64,000 nucleotides of DNA from the NCBI RefSeq assembly GCF_014224355.1, contig NZ_VNWP01000009.1, forward strand, positions 1-64,000, in the 5' to 3' direction. A program made the position numbers and the translations under genes. This stretch comes from Synechococcus sp. BSA11S. Lineage in GTDB: Bacteria > Cyanobacteriota > Cyanobacteriia > PCC-6307 > Cyanobiaceae. The stretch's first letter is position 1. Each line of letters begins with the position of its first letter. Under the pieces are notes generated by a model. The model had not been told where the DNA came from. It saw only the letters and a list, made by a program, of their open reading frames with translations, and did not search any database. Positions 62,730-64,000 of this stretch are shown here, in pieces.

Positions 62730-64000
62730 CTAGAGCGGGCTGGGCAACGACCAGCGCCACTCGGTCACATCAGGGGAATCCATCCCGTGGGTGTGGGCGT
62801 AGTTGCGGTGGACGAGGATCGCCTCCTTCATTCGCTCCTTGACGTGGGCGGCGCGGGAGCCGAGGCCTGGCACCCGGTCGATCACATCGATCACCAGGTT
62901 GAAGCGATCGATCTGGTTGTTCATCGCCAGCTCCAGCGGTGTGTTGATGTTGCCTTTCTCCTTGTAGCCGCGCACGTGGATGTTGTGGTGGTTGGTGCGG
63001 CGGTAGGTGAGCCGGTGAATCAGCCAGGGATAGCCGTGGAAATTGAAGATCACAGGCTTGTCGGTGGTGAACAGGCTGTCGAAATCCCGATCCGAGAGAC
63101 CATGGGGATGCTCGCTCGGCTGGGTCAGAGCAAACAGCTTGACCACATTGAGCACACGGATTTTGAGCTGGGGAATCTCCCTCCGCAGGATCTCCACCGC
63201 CGCCAGAACTTCCTTGGTGGGGATATCACCGGCACAGGCCATCACCACATCAGGGTCATCTGCCTCGGTGCCGCAGTCGTCGTTGCTGGCCCAGTCCCAG
63301 AGGCCGATGCCCTTGGCCACATGGCTGCGGGCCTCCTCGAGGGTGAGGTACTGGAGATGCTTCTGCTTGTCGGAAACGATGATGTTGCATACATTCGTTT
63401 CCACCATGGCCTCCTCAGCCACCGCCAGCAGGCAGTTGGCGTCGGCCGGCAGGTAGACCCTCACCACCTCACCGCTCTTGTTGCCGGCGAGGTCGATGAA
63501 GCCGGGGTCCTGGTGGGTGAAGCCGTTGTGATCCTGCCGCCAGACGGTGGAGGAGATCAGGCAGTTCCAGGGCGCGATCGGCGCGCGCCAGGTGGCATGC
63601 AGGTTGCAGGATTCCAACCACTTGGCGTGCTGGTTGAACATCGAGGCGATCACGTGGGCGAAGGCCTCGTAGGTGTGGAAGAAGCCGTAGCGACCGGTAA
63701 GCAGATAACCCTCCATCATTCCCACCAGGGTGTGCTCGGAGAGCATCTCCACCACCCGGCCTTCGCGGGCCAGTTCGCTGCCATTGAGGTCTTCAGGGAG
63801 GAACTCCTCCATCCAGACCTTCTTGCTGACCTCATAGATGGCCTGCAGCCGGTTGGAGGCGGTTTCATCGGGGCCGAACACCCGCAGGGAGTCGGGATTG
63901 CGCACGATGGTGTCGCGCAGCAGAGCGCCCAGGGGTGCGGTGTTCTCGTGCTCACTCTGGCCTGGCCGCTCGACATGAACGGCATGGGCCTCGATCGGCG
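62730..64000 (-). CDS. xfp: Phosphoketolase, C-terminal part (runs off the window)
   Basis: The frame stays open from the right window edge to the stop at 62730-62732, giving about 422 residues of the C-terminal part. R-V-F-G-P-D-E-T-A-S-N-R-L, H-T-Y-E-A-F-A-H-V-I-A-S-M, W-R-Q-D-H-N-G-F-T-H-Q-D-P-G and H-V-R-G-Y-K-E-K-G-N-I-N-T-P are diagnostic. Phosphoketolase splits xylulose-5-P or fructose-6-P to acetyl phosphate plus an aldose phosphate, using TPP. Its N-terminal TPP domain lies beyond 64000. Confidence 0.95.
   Translation of the reverse strand, partial: PIEAHAVHVERPGQSEHENTAPLGALLRDTIVRNPDSLRVFGPDETASNRLQAIYEVSKKVWMEEFLPEDLNGSELAREGRVVEMLSEHTLVGMMEGYLLTGRYGFFHTYEAFAHVIASMFNQHAKWLESCNLHATWRAPIAPWNCLISSTVWRQDHNGFTHQDPGFIDLAGNKSGEVVRVYLPADANCLLAVAEEAMVETNVCNIIVSDKQKHLQYLTLEEARSHVAKGIGLWDWASNDDCGTEADDPDVVMACAGDIPTKEVLAAVEILRREIPQLKIRVLNVVKLFALTQPSEHPHGLSDRDFDSLFTTDKPVIFNFHGYPWLIHRLTYRRTNHHNIHVRGYKEKGNINTPLELAMNNQIDRFNLVIDVIDRVPGLGSRAAHVKERMKEAILVHRNYAHTHGMDSPDVTEWRWSLPSPL

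Overview
The window is GC-rich, gene-dense chromosomal DNA of an oxygenic cyanobacterium. The diagnostic genes are psaF and psaJ (photosystem I), petC and petA (cytochrome b6f), ndhB, a high-light-inducible (Hli) protein, vipp1, ycf46, a cyAbrB-type regulator and several cyanobacteria-only DUF families. Small intergenic gaps, high GC and the gene set point to an alpha-cyanobacterium of the Cyanobium/Synechococcus group. That assignment is an inference, because no rRNA gene is present. No gap without a gene exceeds about 210 bases, and there is no CRISPR array, prophage or large accessory island.

Layout. 1-490: the 3' end of an insertion-sequence transposase, then a broken gene tail. 0.5-8 kb: ychF, an efflux adaptor, wecB, a PilT ATPase, an Hli protein, tsaD, psaF-psaJ with a clear terminator, and gmk. 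8-15 kb: an RqcH/NFACT protein coupled to tatC, a DUF3067 protein, petC-petA, lgt-cobM and tRNA-Val(CAC). 15-24.5 kb: a TerB-like protein, ppx, a UbiA prenyltransferase coupled to an LD-carboxypeptidase, ispD, a GT9 glycosyltransferase, a potassium-channel/RCK protein, fabG and a second-type groL. 24.5-34.5 kb: a respiratory block. The minus-strand run ctaA-ctaB-ABC ATPase-ABC permease-unknown-nanE diverges from ctaC-ctaD-ctaE and a cyAbrB regulator.

34.5-50 kb: DUF308, ribE, a bifunctional nuclease, a [4Fe-4S] aldo/keto reductase, a PotD-like binding protein, cobT, DUF2232, a lipoprotein and topA. Divergent from topA lie ndhB and an ABC ATPase. Then come an M23 peptidase, birA, an aminotransferase, trxA and vipp1. 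50-56.6 kb: a DciA-like protein, two glycosyltransferases, an EamA transporter, sppA and aroH. 56.6-61.6 kb: a DUF2808 protein, then rpmH-rnpA-PH domain-yidC-DUF177-ycf46. 61.6-64 kb: ackA and phosphoketolase (xfp), which runs off the right edge.

Functional modules. Haem A synthesis (ctaA, ctaB) sits beside the aa3 oxidase it serves. Xfp and AckA together convert sugar phosphates to acetate through acetyl phosphate with ATP formation. RnpA, YidC, TatC, Lgt and SppA cover RNA maturation, membrane insertion, export and lipoprotein processing. CobM and CobT belong to corrinoid synthesis. At least nine gene pairs share one to four bases at the stop/start junction, so translational coupling is common. 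I did not find a clear new defence or mobile system. The most unusual items are proteins with altered motifs (channel filter, BirA ligase loop), domain insertions (YidC, CtaC), unknown lineage proteins and a cluster of inverted repeats between ctaA and ctaC.
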